Below are positions 26,808 through 38,055 of a stretch of 64,000 nucleotides of DNA, one piece after another. This DNA comes from Pseudomonadota bacterium (lineage in GTDB: Bacteria > Pseudomonadota > Gammaproteobacteria > Burkholderiales > Ferrovaceae). The notes beneath the pieces are model-generated. The model was not told the origin of the DNA and searched no databases. It saw nothing but the letters and a program-made list of their open reading frames with translations. The stretch lies in the NCBI GenBank assembly GCA_028873535.1, contig JAGWIJ010000001.1:1-64000 (forward strand), in the 5' to 3' direction. The translations under genes and the position numbers were made by a program. The first letter of the stretch is position 1. Each line of letters starts with the position of its first letter.

Positions 26808-27896
26808 ATGATCATCCTGATAGTCGTCGCCATCCTCTCGGCCACCGCCGGCCTCGCAGCCGGATGGCAGTTGGCCATACGCCGGGCGTCAAAGGCCGCC
26901 ACTGTGGTTGCGGACACGCAGGCGATTGCCGACACCGTGGTCCCGCCGCGGCTTGCTGGCGCACTGGTCGCGGCAGCACGCGTAAGCCGCCGCGTCGAGG
27001 CCGACGCCTCGACGGACATGGGGCGCCTGGCGGGCATTCTCGACGACACCATCGTGCGTCTGACCAAGCATTTCCAGGCCCTGGACCAGAACCACAAGGT
27101 CCAGAGCGCGATCCTGCAGCGCCTGCTGCGGCGTGAACTCGATGACGATGCCGCACAGCAGGTGCGTTTCGAGGATTTCGTCAATACCACCTCCGAGACC
27201 CTCGACATCTTCGTGCGCGCCACGGTCGAGACCAGCGAACTCTCGATCCAGCTGGCCACGCTTTCCGAGGAGGTCGTCACCAAGGTGAATCGCATCCTGG
27301 GCAGCCTGTCCGAGATCGAGGAGATCGCCAAGCGCACCAACATGCTGGCACTCAACGCCGCGATCGAAGCCGCTCGCGCCGGCGAGGCCGGCCGCGGATT
27401 CGCCGTGGTCGCCACCGAGGTCCAGCAGTTGTCCTTCGCCTCGCGTGGCTTCAGCGCCGGCATCCGCGGCGCGATCGGCGAAGTCGTCGACACCATCCAC
27501 AAGTCCGACGAGGCCATCGCCAGACTCGCTTCGCGCGACATGAACTTCGCGCTCACCAGCCAGCGCCGCGTGCAGGACTTCATGAGCGACGTGGCGCGCC
27601 TCAATGAATCCTTCGAGAGTTCGACGCGTGAACTCGACGGCCTTGCCGACACGTCGTCGCGCCATGTCGCCGGTGCCATCACCGCGCTGCAGTTCAATGA
27701 CATTGCCACCCAGCTGATCGGCACCACTTGCAAGCGCCTGAACTCGCTGCAGCAGCTGTCCGAGGCCCTCGATGGCGCCGGGCGCACCGAGATCGATGCG
27801 CTGGCGGCGCGACTGCGTGACATCGACGACAGCATCCACACCCACACCCCCGTTTCGCAACAGTCCGTCGACAGCGGCAGCATCGAAATGTTTTGA
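26808..27896 (+). CDS. Methyl-accepting chemotaxis-like protein with N-terminal TM and no periplasmic sensor
   Basis: [41 protein letters not shown] hairpin tip; [12 protein letters not shown]. Confidence 0.83.
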   Translation: MIILIVVAILSATAGLAAGWQLAIRRASKAATVVADTQAIADTVVPPRLAGALVAAARVSRRVEADASTDMGRLAGILDDTIVRLTKHFQALDQNHKVQSAILQRLLRRELDDDAAQQVRFEDFVNTTSETLDIFVRATVETSELSIQLATLSEEVVTKVNRILGSLSEIEEIAKRTNMLALNAAIEAARAGEAGRGFAVVATEVQQLSFASRGFSAGIRGAIGEVVDTIHKSDEAIARLASRDMNFALTSQRRVQDFMSDVARLNESFESSTRELDGLADTSSRHVAGAITALQFNDIATQLIGTTCKRLNSLQQLSEALDGAGRTEIDALAARLRDIDDSIHTHTPVSQQSVDSGSIEMF

Positions 27897-27909
27897 GGAA
27901 GGATCCGCC

Positions 27910-28215
27910 ATGAGCCTGAATGTCGTGTCACGCAATGCAAGTTCCAGCATCGAACTGCCCAAGACCTTCAACTATTCCAACCACAAGGACTTCAAGTCGG
28001 CCTACAGCGGCCTGCTCGAGGATGGTGGCGTGCGCGAAGTCGAGGTGGACTTCCGCGCCACCTCCTACATCGACAGCGCAGCGCTCGGCATGCTGCTGAT
28101 GTTGCGCAGTTGCGCCGAGGCCGCGGGCAAGACGGTGGCGCTGATCAATGCCAGTGGAACCGTGCGCGACATCCTCGAGATCGCGCATTTCGAGACGCTG
28201 TTCGCGTTCCGCTGA
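27910..28215 (+). CDS. STAS domain anti-sigma-factor antagonist
   Basis: VEVDFRATSYIDSAALGMLLMLRSCAEAAGKTVALINASGTVRDILEIAHFETLF with phosphorylatable Ser context. Confidence 0.9.
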   Translation: MSLNVVSRNASSSIELPKTFNYSNHKDFKSAYSGLLEDGGVREVEVDFRATSYIDSAALGMLLMLRSCAEAAGKTVALINASGTVRDILEIAHFETLFAFR

Positions 28216-28224
28216 TCACGCATC

Positions 28225-30015
28225 ATGCTTGACCGAAGTCTGTTTGCCGACCACTGCGCGCTGGTCCTCGAGGACGATCCGCGCGTACGTGATCGTCTGA
28301 TTGCAGCGCTCGCGCAACTCGGCCTGACCGCGGAACCGATCACCAGCACTGACGCGGTCCAGGATCTGGTCGACCAGAGCCCGCCCGATCTCATCGTGAT
28401 CGGGCGCGAGTTTGCCGGCGTCGACTCCCTGGACCTGGTCCGTCAGGTGCGCCGTACCGACCCGGCGCACTGGATTCCGATCCTGATGCTGGGCCGCGAC
28501 CGCGAAGGCAGCGCCGAGGTCGAGGCACTTCAGGGCGGCTGCGACGATTATCTGGTGCACGGCTTCGACACCGAGGTGCTGTTCGCCAAGCTCACTTCGC
28601 TGATGCGCATGCGCAAGCTGCGCAAGTTCTCCGAATTCCAGCGCGCCGAACTGGCGGCTTTCCGCGACCGCGCCGAGAGCGAGGCGGACCTTGCGCGCTT
28701 CCTGCTGTCGCGCCTGTCGCGCGTCGAGCATCTGGACGCTGTCGGTGTCGCCTATCACTGGCTGCCGGCCGAGGGCTTCAGCGGCGACCTGCTGGCCGCC
28801 ACGCGTTCCAGTTCCGGGGACCTTTACGGCCTGCTGGCGGACGCCACCGGCCACGGGCTCGCGGCCGCCATCAACCTGATTCCGCTGACCACGGCCTTCT
28901 ACGCCATGGCCACCAAAGGCTTCAACCTGCAGGCGATCAGCGAGCAGCTCAACAAAGTGGTCAAGGACTACTCGCTGCCCGACCGTTTCGTGGCCGTCAC
29001 CCTGGTGCGCTTTGCCGCACGCGAGCGGCGCCTGGAGGTGGTCAATGCCGGCAATCCCGCCGCCCTGGTGGTGGACCGCGAGCGTCGCGTCGTACGCGAG
29101 ATCCCTTCCGGCAGCATACCGCTCGGCATTCTCGACCGGCCCTTGTTCTCGCCCAAGGTCGAAGCCTTCGAACTCGCTGGCGACGAGGAGCTGCTGGTAT
29201 TCTCCGACGGCCTGATCGAGGCCTGCAACTTCGAAGGTGAACTGTTTGGCCGCGACCGCATCCTGGAGGCGATCGCCGAGGCCGACCCGGCGCACGATGG
29301 GCTGGTGCTGTCGCTGCAGACCTCGCTGGCGGCGCATTGCATCGGTGTCTCGCCTTCCGACGACATTTCGCTGATGGTGCTGCGCGCCCCCGAAGCCGAC
29401 CACCACCTGGTGCCAGGCCTGCCCGCCGCGAACGAGGCCGCGACAGCCGCCCCTGTGGCGGCGCCGGCGTCTCCGGACGCCGCGCAGGCAAGCACGCGCA
29501 GCCATCCCCAGAAGCGCTGCGTGGTCGAGGTCAGTTTTTCCAGCATAGAACTCCAGCGCATCGACGTGGTTCCGGTGATCGTCGACCTGACGCGCAGCAT
29601 CGGCTTGCGCAAGGCGCTGGAGTCACGCTTCTTCACCGTGCTGAGCGAGCTCTACGTGAATGCCCTGGATCACGGCCTGCTGGCGTTGGACTCCAGCCTC
29701 AAGGCCCAGCCCGACGGCTTTGAGCGCTACTTCGGCCTGCGCAGCGAACGCCTGGCCAGCCTCGACGATGGCGAAATCACGATCCGCCTCGACCACCGCT
29801 ACCTGCGCGAAGGCGGCGGCACGCTGCAGGTCGAAGTGACCGACACCGGTCCTGGCTTCGACCACCAGCGCTGCATCCGCGCGCTGCTCAATCCCGAACT
29901 GGGCGACAGCAGCATTCCGTCGGGACGTGGCCTGGGCCTCTTGCTCACCCTGTGCGACAAGGTGAAATTCAACGAGACCGGCAACTCGGTCTGTGTCGAC
30001 ATCAACTACGGCTGA
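28225..30015 (+). CDS. Receiver (degenerate)-SpoIIE/PP2C phosphatase-HATPase_c (RsbW-like) fusion, HsbR-like
   Basis: N-term REC; FSGDLLAATRSSSGDLYGLLADATGHGLAA, FSDGLIEACN, SPSDDISLMVL; C-term HATPase SELYVNALDHGLL, VEVTDTGPGFD. Confidence 0.88.
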   Translation: MLDRSLFADHCALVLEDDPRVRDRLIAALAQLGLTAEPITSTDAVQDLVDQSPPDLIVIGREFAGVDSLDLVRQVRRTDPAHWIPILMLGRDREGSAEVEALQGGCDDYLVHGFDTEVLFAKLTSLMRMRKLRKFSEFQRAELAAFRDRAESEADLARFLLSRLSRVEHLDAVGVAYHWLPAEGFSGDLLAATRSSSGDLYGLLADATGHGLAAAINLIPLTTAFYAMATKGFNLQAISEQLNKVVKDYSLPDRFVAVTLVRFAARERRLEVVNAGNPAALVVDRERRVVREIPSGSIPLGILDRPLFSPKVEAFELAGDEELLVFSDGLIEACNFEGELFGRDRILEAIAEADPAHDGLVLSLQTSLAAHCIGVSPSDDISLMVLRAPEADHHLVPGLPAANEAATAAPVAAPASPDAAQASTRSHPQKRCVVEVSFSSIELQRIDVVPVIVDLTRSIGLRKALESRFFTVLSELYVNALDHGLLALDSSLKAQPDGFERYFGLRSERLASLDDGEITIRLDHRYLREGGGTLQVEVTDTGPGFDHQRCIRALLNPELGDSSIPSGRGLGLLLTLCDKVKFNETGNSVCVDINYG

Positions 30016-30059
30016 GTCGCGGCAGCCGCCCTGACCGAGGCCACCGGGCGGCCGATCCT

Positions 30060-31127
30060 TCAGTGCACGTGCTGTACCAGATGCCCCGCGATGTGCTGCA
30101 GGTCGAGTACGCTGCCGGCGGCACCGATCGCGATCGCCGCGCGCGGCATCCCGAATACCAGGCACGACTGCTCGCTCTGGCAGACCGTGGCCGCGCCAGC
30201 CTCATGCAGCGCCAGCATGCCCTGGGCACCGTCACGGCCCATGCCGGTCAGCAGCACGGCATGCGCGCGCTTGCCCAGCCCCAGGGCAGACTCGAACAGC
30301 ACGTCGACCGAGGGCCGATGGTGATTGCGCTTGGCCGATGCCTCGAGCTGGCAACGCCACTGCCCGCCATGCTGCGTGAGCATCAGGTGGCTGTGCCCGG
30401 GTGCGACCAGCACGCGTCCCCACTGCAGGCTGTCGCCCGTGGCTGCCTCGCGCACCTGCATGGCTGAAGCCTGGTCCAGGCGTTCGGCAAAATGGCGCGT
30501 GAAGGTCTCTGGCATGTGCTGCACCACCAGCACCGGCGGGAAGCTGGCCGGCAAGGCGGCCAGCAGCAGTCGCAGGGCCTCGGTACCGCCGGTCGATGCC
30601 CCGATCAGGACCACCGGGTCATGTCCGCCGAGCACGCGTCCGGGGGCCTTCACGGCCGGCACGCGCGGCACGGCAGCGGGCGCTGCCGGCGCGGCGCTGG
30701 CGGCACACGCAAGCGGATTGCGACAGGGAATGTTGGTCTTTGCAGCCATACGGATGCGCTCCACGATGCGTGCGGCATACTGTTCCCAGGCTTCGGCATC
30801 CTGCAGGGCCGGCTTTTCGATGATGTCCACCGCCCCCAGGCTCAAGGCCTCGAGTGCCGCACGCGATCCGCGCTCGGTGAGCGAAGACACCATGATCACG
30901 GGCAGCGGATGCAGGCGCATCAGACGCTCCAGGAATTCGAGTCCATTCATGCGCGGCATCTCGATGTCCAGGGTGAGCACGTCCGGCTTCGCCACCTTGA
31001 TCATCTCGCGTGCCGCATAGGGATCCGCCGCCGAGCCCACGCACTGCATGTCGGGCTCGTGGTTGATCAGTTCGCGCAGCACCGCACGGATGCTCGGCGA
31101 ATCATCGACAACGCCTACTCGGATCAT
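30060..31127 (-). CDS. cheB: Chemotaxis response regulator protein-glutamate methylesterase CheB
   Basis: MIRVGVVDDSPSIRAVL, LTLDIEMPRMNGLEFL, LIGASTGGTEALR, VVQHMPETFTRHFAERL, LLTGMGRDGAQGM. Confidence 0.94.
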   Translation of the reverse strand: MIRVGVVDDSPSIRAVLRELINHEPDMQCVGSAADPYAAREMIKVAKPDVLTLDIEMPRMNGLEFLERLMRLHPLPVIMVSSLTERGSRAALEALSLGAVDIIEKPALQDAEAWEQYAARIVERIRMAAKTNIPCRNPLACAASAAPAAPAAVPRVPAVKAPGRVLGGHDPVVLIGASTGGTEALRLLLAALPASFPPVLVVQHMPETFTRHFAERLDQASAMQVREAATGDSLQWGRVLVAPGHSHLMLTQHGGQWRCQLEASAKRNHHRPSVDVLFESALGLGKRAHAVLLTGMGRDGAQGMLALHEAGAATVCQSEQSCLVFGMPRAAIAIGAAGSVLDLQHIAGHLVQHVH

Positions 31128-31729
31128 GCGAACAGCTCCACATCGCCGGCGACCGGCGCATTGCGCAGGCTCTCGGCATAGGCGCGCTCGGCATTGCGGA
31201 CCAGGTCGCTGTCGACCTTGCGCAGCTTGCGCACCATGACCCTGGCAGTGCCAGGAAAGAAATAGATCTTGCGCGGAAAGACGTCCAGCAGGTCCTGCGC
31301 CACCACCGGGATGCCCTCGGTGCGCAGGTAGGTCAGGGCGAACTCGGCATTGCGTTCGCCTACATTGCTGGCGGTGAGCCCCTGCAGTACGGCACCTCCG
31401 CCGAAGATCTTGGCGCGCAGCGAGCTGCGCCGGGCGCCCTGGCGCACCAGCGCATTGATCAGCAGCTCCATTGCGTGGATGCCGAGCCGCGCAGGGACGC
31501 TGCCGCCCGTCGCGCCGCCCAGCTCGCTCGACGGCAGCATGAAGTGGTTCATGCCGCCGATGCCGGCACCGCTGTCGTACAGGCAGGCCGAGACGCAGGA
31601 ACCCAGCACCGTGACCAGCATCGCTTCGCGTCCACCGACGTGATACTGGCCAGGCAGCAGCTTCCACGCCCGGCACTGGAAGGTGCGGTCGAAATAGGAT
31701 TCGGGTTCGAGCAGCTCGCTGGCAGTCAT
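31124..31729 (-). CDS. cheD: Chemoreceptor glutamine deamidase CheD
   Basis: VTVLGSCVSACLYDSGAGIGGMNHFMLP, KIFGGGAVLQGLTASNVGERNAEFAL. Confidence 0.94.
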   Translation of the reverse strand: MTASELLEPESYFDRTFQCRAWKLLPGQYHVGGREAMLVTVLGSCVSACLYDSGAGIGGMNHFMLPSSELGGATGGSVPARLGIHAMELLINALVRQGARRSSLRAKIFGGGAVLQGLTASNVGERNAEFALTYLRTEGIPVVAQDLLDVFPRKIYFFPGTARVMVRKLRKVDSDLVRNAERAYAESLRNAPVAGDVELFA

Positions 31730-32571
31730 GCTGCGCGTCCGGCAGCGCGTGCCAGAGCGAAGATGGTCTGGCCCTCGTTGTCGAAGGGCAGCGAGCCGGC
31801 CCGGATGGTTTCCGAGTGGCCCAGGAACAGCCTGCCCTCCGGATGCAGCAGCGGCACGAAGCGGCTGAGCAGCCGGTGCTGGGTGTCACGGTCGAAATAG
31901 ATCATGACGTTGCGACAGAAGATTGCCGCCAGGGGCGCCTTGATCTGCCAATCGGGATCGAGCAGATTGATCTGCCTGAATTCGACCAGGCGCTGCAGTT
32001 CGCTGCGGACGCGCACGCGCCCCTGCTGACGGCCCTTGCCGCGCAGGAAGAAGCGCTCCAGGCGCTGGCGTCCCATGGCCTGGGCGGCCTCGAGTTCGTA
32101 GACACCGGCACGCGCCGTTCCCAGCACATTGGTGTCGACGTCGGACGCCAGGATCCGTACCGGGGGGCTCAGGCTGTCGAACGCCTCGGCCGCCGTGATG
32201 GCCAGGCTGTAAGGCTCTTCGCCGGTCGAACTGGCCGTGCACCAGATGGTCACCGGCCGCGGCAGGCTCGGCAGCAACTGCGCCAGGCGCACGAAATGAT
32301 GCGGCTCGCGGAAGAAAGAGGTCAGGTTGGTGGTGAGTGCGTTGACGAACTGCTCCCATTCCGCGCTGCCGACTGCCAGCGCTTCGAGGTAGGAAGCAAA
32401 GTTCGCGTGTCCCGTCACGCGCAGGCGCCGCGACACGCGCGAATAGACCAGTTCGGTCTTGACCGCGCTGAGCGAGATGCCGATGTTCTGATGCAGCAGG
32501 CCGCGGATGCGCTCGAAGTCGGCAGGCCGGAAGTCGAACTCGCGTTCACCGGCGCCCACGGCGTCGTTCAT
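31726..32571 (-). CDS. cheR: Chemotaxis protein methyltransferase CheR (second copy)
   Basis: LTTNLTSFFREPHHFVRLAQLL, WCTASSTGEEPYSLAI, IFCRNVMIYFDRDTQ, LFLGHSETI. Confidence 0.94.
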   Translation of the reverse strand: MNDAVGAGEREFDFRPADFERIRGLLHQNIGISLSAVKTELVYSRVSRRLRVTGHANFASYLEALAVGSAEWEQFVNALTTNLTSFFREPHHFVRLAQLLPSLPRPVTIWCTASSTGEEPYSLAITAAEAFDSLSPPVRILASDVDTNVLGTARAGVYELEAAQAMGRQRLERFFLRGKGRQQGRVRVRSELQRLVEFRQINLLDPDWQIKAPLAAIFCRNVMIYFDRDTQHRLLSRFVPLLHPEGRLFLGHSETIRAGSLPFDNEGQTIFALARAAGRAA

Positions 32572-32572
32572 G

Positions 32573-35488
32573 TCAGAACTCTTCCCATTCGTCGTCGAGC
32601 GGGGCAGCATCGAGACTGCGGATCGCCTCGGCAGCCGGACGCTGCGGCTCGGCAGCGGTGTCCGGACGCGGCGGGCGTGCACCCTCGCCCGCCGCCTTGC
32701 GGCTTTCGGGCCGGGTGGCCGGCGCATTTGCCGCCGCGCGCTGGACGGCAGCGCCACCCGTGCTGCGCGCCTTGGACGTGGCCGGCTTCGCGGCCGGCTT
32801 CGCACCCGGCATCATCGCCGCAGGCCTGCCTGCCGGCATGGCGGTCACGCCGCCGTTGCCGGAAATGCGGAAGACTTCCACCGAGGCCTTGAGACGCTGC
32901 GACTGCTCGGCCAGCGATGCCGCCGCAGCCGCTGCCTGCTCGACCAGCGCGGCGTTCTGCTGGGTGCCCTCATCCATGTTGGTGACGGCGGTGTTGACCT
33001 GGCTGATGCCCGTGGCCTGTTCGGTCGAGGCATCGCTGATCTGACGCACCAGGGTGGACACGTTCTGCACGGCCGCGACCAGGTCGGTCATGGTGGAACC
33101 GGCTTTCGCGACCTGCTTGGCGCCGAGTTCGGCGCTTTCGACCGACTCGCCGATCAGACCCTTGATCTCCTTGGCAGCGGTCGCGCTGCGCTGCGCCAGG
33201 CCGCGAACCTCGCTCGCCACGACCGCGAAACCGCGCCCTTGTTCGCCGGCGCGTGCAGCCTCGACCGCGGCATTGAGCGCCAGGATGTTGGTCTGGAACG
33301 CGATGCCATCGATCACGCCGATGATGTCCACGATCTTGCGCGCCGAGGCGTGGATCTGGTCCATGGTCGCCACGACTTCCTGCACCACCTGGCCGCCCGA
33401 GAATGCGACGCTGGCGGCTTCGCCGGCCAGCCGGTCGGCATCGAGCGCATTGTCGGAGTTCTGCTTGACGGTGCTGGTGAGCTCTTCCATGCTCGCCGCC
33501 GTTTCCTGCAGGCTGGACGCCTGCTGCTCGGTGCGGATCGACAGGTTCTGGTTGCCCTGGGCGATCTCGCCTGCAGCGGTGTTGATCGCATCGGTGATGG
33601 TGCGGACCTCGCCGACCAGCCGGGTGAGCGCGGTCGCGGTGCCGTTGCAGTTGTCCTTGAGCGCACCGAACACGCCGGCCAGATCGCGCTCGATCCTGTA
33701 GCTCAGGTCGCCCGCAGCCAGCTTGTCGAGCGCAACGCGGACTTCGCCCAGGCCATCCGACGCGGTCTCGAGCAAGGCGTTGATGTTGCCCGCCACCAGC
33801 CGGAAGAATCCGCTCTTGCCGTCCACGGCGATGCGCTTCTCGAAATCACCCTGTGCCGCGGCCGCGATCACCGTGGCGATCTCCTCTTCCGCTTCGATCT
33901 CGACCGTGCGATCGGCCCACTGCACGACCGTGCCGATGCGCGCGCCTGCAGTGTCCGTGACCGGCGCGACGATCAGGCGCATGCGCAGCCGGCCCACCTT
34001 GATGTCGCTGGTCTGGCTTGCCTTGAGATTGCGCAGCATCCCGGTCTGATGCGCAGGATTGGCGTGGAACTCGTCGATGGAGCTGCCCAGGATCTTCGCC
34101 ACCGAGAAGCGCGGCAAGGCGGCACGCAGGTCGGATTCGACCCCGCCGAGCAGGCTGATGACGGCCGGATTGCAGTACACGATGCGATTGTCGGCATCGG
34201 CCACCATCACGCTTGCCGACACCGAATCGAGGGCGGTGCGAATGCGCAGATTGACGGCAGCGGCCTCCTGCTCGCGCGTCAAACGCGATTCCAGGTCGGC
34301 ACGCATGCCCTCGAGGCCCTTCATCAGACGCGCCATTTCGTTGTCGCCGCGGATCTTCTCACCGTCGCTGGCCAGATCGCCGCCCGCAATCCGTGCAGCG
34401 CGCGCCAGCAGGCGGCTCACCGGGACAGTGATCGAGCGCGTCACGGCCACGCTGATCATCAACAGCAGCATGACCAGCCCGGCGACCAGCGCGCCGATGC
34501 CCATGCGCTGGCGGCCCAGGCTGTCGATGCGTGCCTTCAGGCTGTCGCCGAACACGGCCAGGGCCTTGTCGCTCAGGGTGCCGCCGAGGGCCACGCTTTC
34601 ATCGAGATGCTTCAGGGCGGCCTCGATATCGGCTGGCTGGATGCCATGTGGTGCACCTGCGCGAACGGGTCCATGGCCGGATCTGGCCACCAGTTCGCCA
34701 ACCGCGGCAAGGCTGCCGCCAGTGGACTGTTCGAGCTGCATCGACAGATCGCCGAGGGCCTTGCTCGCGTCGGCATCGGTGGAGGCCGCAGCGGCCGCCT
34801 TGACGGCGAGCTGGACACCGCGCAGGCGGTTTTCCACGCTCAGTTTCAGCAGCCGCAGATTGCCGATCGCGACCTGTTCATCGATCGCATGGCCGCCGAG
34901 CAGGATCACCGTGCCGCGCAGGCGGCCGACATCGTCGAGCAGCGGCGCCACGCGGTTGCTGACGGCATCGAACATGAAGTAGCTGGCAGCCTCGGGATCG
35001 AGACTGATGGTCGATGCGTTGGCGACTTCGCTGACCAGTGCCAGCGAGTCATCGGCCAGCTGGAAACCGGACAGCGCAAGGTCCTGGGCCAAGGCGTTCG
35101 GCGCCATCGCCGTCTGCGCGAAGGCCTCGACGCGCTTGCGCCGCGCGGCCACGGCTTCGCCCAGTCCGGCGATGCCGCTGGCTTCGCTGCTGCGTTCCAG
35201 GTCGCTGATCGCCTGATCGGTCTTGCGGCGTGCCTCTTCCACGGCAGCCGCCGGCGCGCCTCCCGCCAGATGCAGCAGGGCAGTGCCACGCAGGGCGCGC
35301 ACCGCTGACACCAGGTGCACGGAATCGACCAGCGGCGGGGTACCCGCCTGCTCGCGCCGCGCCTGGTCGAGGTTGCTGCCGGCCTCGTTCCACAAGGTGC
35401 TGGCGGGAAGCAGCAAGGCGCCGAGCGCGACCCCAGCCAGCAGGCTCAGCTTGGACTTCAGTCCAAGGCGGTAATAGAGGGCATTCAT
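32573..35488 (-). CDS. Methyl-accepting chemotaxis protein with PAS domain and C-terminal WEEF pentapeptide
   Basis: TM helices, HAMP, PAS ([28 protein letters not shown]), [44 protein letters not shown], ends DEWEEF. Confidence 0.94.
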   Translation of the reverse strand: MNALYYRLGLKSKLSLLAGVALGALLLPASTLWNEAGSNLDQARREQAGTPPLVDSVHLVSAVRALRGTALLHLAGGAPAAAVEEARRKTDQAISDLERSSEASGIAGLGEAVAARRKRVEAFAQTAMAPNALAQDLALSGFQLADDSLALVSEVANASTISLDPEAASYFMFDAVSNRVAPLLDDVGRLRGTVILLGGHAIDEQVAIGNLRLLKLSVENRLRGVQLAVKAAAAASTDADASKALGDLSMQLEQSTGGSLAAVGELVARSGHGPVRAGAPHGIQPADIEAALKHLDESVALGGTLSDKALAVFGDSLKARIDSLGRQRMGIGALVAGLVMLLLMISVAVTRSITVPVSRLLARAARIAGGDLASDGEKIRGDNEMARLMKGLEGMRADLESRLTREQEAAAVNLRIRTALDSVSASVMVADADNRIVYCNPAVISLLGGVESDLRAALPRFSVAKILGSSIDEFHANPAHQTGMLRNLKASQTSDIKVGRLRMRLIVAPVTDTAGARIGTVVQWADRTVEIEAEEEIATVIAAAAQGDFEKRIAVDGKSGFFRLVAGNINALLETASDGLGEVRVALDKLAAGDLSYRIERDLAGVFGALKDNCNGTATALTRLVGEVRTITDAINTAAGEIAQGNQNLSIRTEQQASSLQETAASMEELTSTVKQNSDNALDADRLAGEAASVAFSGGQVVQEVVATMDQIHASARKIVDIIGVIDGIAFQTNILALNAAVEAARAGEQGRGFAVVASEVRGLAQRSATAAKEIKGLIGESVESAELGAKQVAKAGSTMTDLVAAVQNVSTLVRQISDASTEQATGISQVNTAVTNMDEGTQQNAALVEQAAAAAASLAEQSQRLKASVEVFRISGNGGVTAMPAGRPAAMMPGAKPAAKPATSKARSTGGAAVQRAAANAPATRPESRKAAGEGARPPRPDTAAEPQRPAAEAIRSLDAAPLDDEWEEF

Positions 35489-35512
35489 CGACAGGGCTCC
35501 AGCGCTTCCCGC

Positions 35513-36025
35513 TCAGGCGGTCGCGACTTCGGATTGGATGGCGGTTTCGGGATTGCTCAGGCCCATTTCCGGACCTTCGAGCAGGCAGGCGATGTCGACC
35601 AGGATCACCATGCGATCCTCCAGGGCGCCGAGCCCGAGCAGGTACTCGGTGCCCAGCGTGGACGAGAATTCGGGCGCCGGCCGGATCTGCTCGGCACGCA
35701 GCGTCATCACGTCAGACACGCTGTCGACGACGATCCCCACGATGCGCGTGCCGATGTTCAGGATGATCACCACCGTGAAAGCGTCGTAGCGCGGCTCGCT
35801 CAGCCCGAAGCGGATGCGCAGGTCGACGATGGGTACGATGTGTCCACGCAGGTTGATCACGCCCCTGATGAATTCCGGCGTGTTGGCGATATGCGTGACG
35901 GCATCGTAGCCCCGGATCTCCTGCACCTTCAGGATATCGATGCCGTATTCCTCGCGACCCAGCGTGAAGGTGAGGAACTCGCGGGCAGAGCCCGCAATGG
36001 CGGAATTGTCGAAGGCGGTTTCCAT
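35513..36025 (-). CDS. cheW: Chemotaxis coupling protein CheW
   Basis: [59 protein letters not shown]. Confidence 0.95.
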   Translation of the reverse strand: METAFDNSAIAGSAREFLTFTLGREEYGIDILKVQEIRGYDAVTHIANTPEFIRGVINLRGHIVPIVDLRIRFGLSEPRYDAFTVVIILNIGTRIVGIVVDSVSDVMTLRAEQIRPAPEFSSTLGTEYLLGLGALEDRMVILVDIACLLEGPEMGLSNPETAIQSEVATA

Positions 36026-36045
36026 GGCAATCGTCCCGGTGGCAA

Positions 36046-38004
36046 TCAGTGACGTGTGGCGTGCTGCACCAGCGCGTCGGTATCGAGGATGAAGGCGACG
36101 CGACCGTCGCCCAGGATCGTGGCGCCCGAAAATCCTTCGGTGCGCCGGAAATTGGTTTCCAGACTCTTGATGACGAACTGCTGCTGTCCGATCAGGGCAT
36201 CGACCGACAGCGCGATGCGGCGTTTGCCGTCATCGAGCAGCACCAGGATGCTGTCCTGCACGCCATGGCTGCGCGCCGGAATGTTGAGCACCTGATGCAG
36301 CTTGACCACCGGCAGGTAGGCGCCGCGCACCTCCACGACCTCGTCGTGTCCGCCGATGGTGCGCAAGGCACCCTGCTGCGGCTGCATCGATTCCGAGATC
36401 GCGGCCAGGGGCAGCACGAAGACTTCCTCGCCGACAGCGACCGACATGCCGTCCAGGATGGCGAGCGTGAGCGGCAGGCGGATGGTGATCCGCGTGCCCT
36501 GTCCCGCCTCGCTGCGGATCTCGACCCGCCCACCCAGGCTCTGGATGTTGCGCTTGACCACATCCATGCCGACACCGCGGCCGGACACGTCGGTCACCTC
36601 GGCCGCGGTCGAAAAGCCCGGCGCAAAAATGAGGTCCCACACCTGTGCGTCGCTGGCATTGGCGTCGACCGGAATGCCGCGCTCGGCGGCCTTGGCGAGG
36701 ATCCGTTCGCGATTCAGGCCGGCACCGTCGTCCGACACCTCGATCACGATTGCACCGCCCTGATGGCAGGCGTGCAGGCGCACCAGGCCCGTCTCCGACT
36801 TGCCCTGGGCAAGACGGCGCTCGGCCGTCTCGATGCCATGGTCGATGCTGTTGCGCACCAGATGGGTCAGCGGATCGGCCAGCTTCTCGACCAGGGTCTT
36901 GTCGAGTTCGGTCTGCTCGCCGCTGATGCGCAGATCCACCTTCTTGCCGAGCTTGGCCGACAGGTCGCGCACCAGGCGCTGGAATCGGCTGAACACGGCA
37001 TTCATCGGGATCATGCGCATGGACATGGTCGCTTCCTGCAGATCGCGCGTGTTCCGCATCAGCTGGGTCATGCTGTTGAGCAGATTCTCGTGCGCGCTCG
37101 CATCCAGGGCCGCCATGCCCTGGGCCAGCATCGACTGCGTGATCACCAGTTCGCCGACCAGATTGATCAGCAGGTCGACCTTCTCGATGCCCACGCGGAT
37201 CGAATTGTCGTTCTCGCCACCCGTCTTGCGCCGCGGTGCGCGTGCCTGTGCCGCTTCTTCGGCGGCGTTGACCGGCGCGCGTGCGCTGCCGGGCGACACC
37301 GCCGCGGGCACACCGTCAGCGCCAGGCAGCGGCTGCGGGGGGGATGCTTCAGAGGGCGTGTCGAACAGGCCGAAGCTGTCGTCGACCTCGCCCGCAATCC
37401 CTGAATGTGCGAAGGCCCGGCCAGGCGCCGCTTCCGTGGGCTCGAACAGGCCAAAGCTGTCATCTTCGGCGGCAGGGTACGCCGTGGCTTCGAACAGGCC
37501 AAAGCTGTCATCCTCGGCCGCAGGGTCCGTCGTGGCTTCGAACAGGCCAAAACTCTCATCCTCCAGCGGCGCGCTCTCCGCGGCCTGCTCGCCCGGCCGA
37601 GGGGGCATGCCGGCATCGCCGTTCGTCAGGGCGTCGAGTTGAGCCCCGAGAGCGGCAATCCGCTCGGCGCCGGCCTCGCTGCCGTGCTGATGATGTTCGA
37701 CCAGCCCCAGCAGCGCATCACCGCTCGCCAGGAACACGTCAATCATCTCGGAACGCAGTTGGCGTTCACCCTTGCGGATGCCGTCGAGGATGTTCTCGAG
37801 CTTGTGCGTGAACGCGGCGATATCCGCGAAGCCGAAGGTCGCCGCGCCGCCCTTCACCGAGTGTGCAGCCCGGAAGATGGCGTTGAGTTCCTCGGCATCC
37901 GGCGCTGCCGGGTCGAGGTCAAGCAGCAGCCGTTCCATGGCGGCGAGGTGATCGCGCGCCTCGTCGAAAAACAGCTGATGAAATTGCGAGAGGTTCTTGG
38001 CCAT
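36046..38004 (-). CDS. cheA: Chemotaxis histidine kinase CheA
   Basis: HPt [16 protein letters not shown]; dimerization/HATPase [31 protein letters not shown]; CheW-like C-term. Confidence 0.95.
   Translation of the reverse strand: MAKNLSQFHQLFFDEARDHLAAMERLLLDLDPAAPDAEELNAIFRAAHSVKGGAATFGFADIAAFTHKLENILDGIRKGERQLRSEMIDVFLASGDALLGLVEHHQHGSEAGAERIAALGAQLDALTNGDAGMPPRPGEQAAESAPLEDESFGLFEATTDPAAEDDSFGLFEATAYPAAEDDSFGLFEPTEAAPGRAFAHSGIAGEVDDSFGLFDTPSEASPPQPLPGADGVPAAVSPGSARAPVNAAEEAAQARAPRRKTGGENDNSIRVGIEKVDLLINLVGELVITQSMLAQGMAALDASAHENLLNSMTQLMRNTRDLQEATMSMRMIPMNAVFSRFQRLVRDLSAKLGKKVDLRISGEQTELDKTLVEKLADPLTHLVRNSIDHGIETAERRLAQGKSETGLVRLHACHQGGAIVIEVSDDGAGLNRERILAKAAERGIPVDANASDAQVWDLIFAPGFSTAAEVTDVSGRGVGMDVVKRNIQSLGGRVEIRSEAGQGTRITIRLPLTLAILDGMSVAVGEEVFVLPLAAISESMQPQQGALRTIGGHDEVVEVRGAYLPVVKLHQVLNIPARSHGVQDSILVLLDDGKRRIALSVDALIGQQQFVIKSLETNFRRTEGFSGATILGDGRVAFILDTDALVQHATRH
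37357..37563 (-). repeat. Four copies of DDSFGLF(E/D) linear motif inside CheA linker, partly as 48-nt tandem repeats
   Basis: [47 protein letters not shown]...[12 protein letters not shown]. Confidence 0.85.
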
Positions 38005-38055
38005 CGGCAGGGGAAGTCCGGTTTACGGGGTGGATGGCTGCAAGGTGGCAGCCGG

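Noticed and set aside
32507-35308. 933-aa plus-strand ORF opposite the MCP gene
   Set aside because: Antisense shadow of a clear MCP; no independent motifs or start signal.
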